5,898 nt of DNA, from NCBI GenBank assembly GCA_949542085.1, contig CATGXW010000065.1:1-5898 (forward strand), written 5' to 3'. The notes beneath the pieces were generated by a model. That model had not been told where the DNA came from and made no database searches. It worked only from the letters and a program-made list of their open reading frames with translations. A program made the position numbers and the translations under genes. The DNA comes from an uncultured Alphaproteobacteria bacterium. Lineage in GTDB: Bacteria > Pseudomonadota > Alphaproteobacteria > RF32 > CAG-239. Below are positions 5,879 through 5,898 of this stretch, one piece after another (positions within the stretch are counted from its first letter, which is position 1; every line of letters begins with the position of its first letter).

Positions 5879-5898
5879 AAACCAAAACAAAACCCGCA

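Overview
The window looks like ordinary chromosome from a moderately AT-rich alphaproteobacterium. Protein-level features point there: the UvrA first zinc module reads CPVS instead of CPxC, and its second Walker A reads GVSGGGKS. Both are, from memory, usual in Alphaproteobacteria. The uvrA-ssb divergent neighbourhood is typical of Proteobacteria in general. No species is assigned.

Layout. (1) 1-2482, minus strand: uvrA, nucleotide-excision-repair ATPase. The reading frame is intact for 827 codons, and the C-terminal part lies beyond the left edge. A sigma70-type promoter lies just upstream. (2) 2535-3259: about 700 bp of AT-rich non-coding DNA with two good intrinsic terminators, both facing the minus direction. 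Neither has an evident protein gene in front of it, so two small minus-strand RNAs are the simplest explanation. (3) 3260-4375, plus strand: a secreted periplasmic binding protein of the branched-chain amino acid (LivJ/LivK) type, with no transporter genes beside it. (4) 4451-4918, plus strand: ssb, single-stranded DNA-binding protein, complete with the DDDIPF tip. (5) 4919-5399: a composite repeat region. It holds a 200 bp inverted-repeat element starting at the base after the ssb stop, followed by two tandem 144 bp units whose first 90 bases are identical. A third, decayed unit lies inside the inverted-repeat element. (6) 5397-5444: a strong terminator between convergent genes. (7) 5434-5862, minus strand: a small lipoprotein of unknown function.

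How it fits together. UvrA and SSB are both DNA-maintenance proteins, and their genes are often divergent neighbours. Here the binding-protein gene and the putative RNA region sit between them. No recognisable SOS operator was seen near uvrA. The most unusual parts are the repeat cluster at 4919-5399 and the two orphan terminators at 2561-2922. No complete new multi-gene system is evident.
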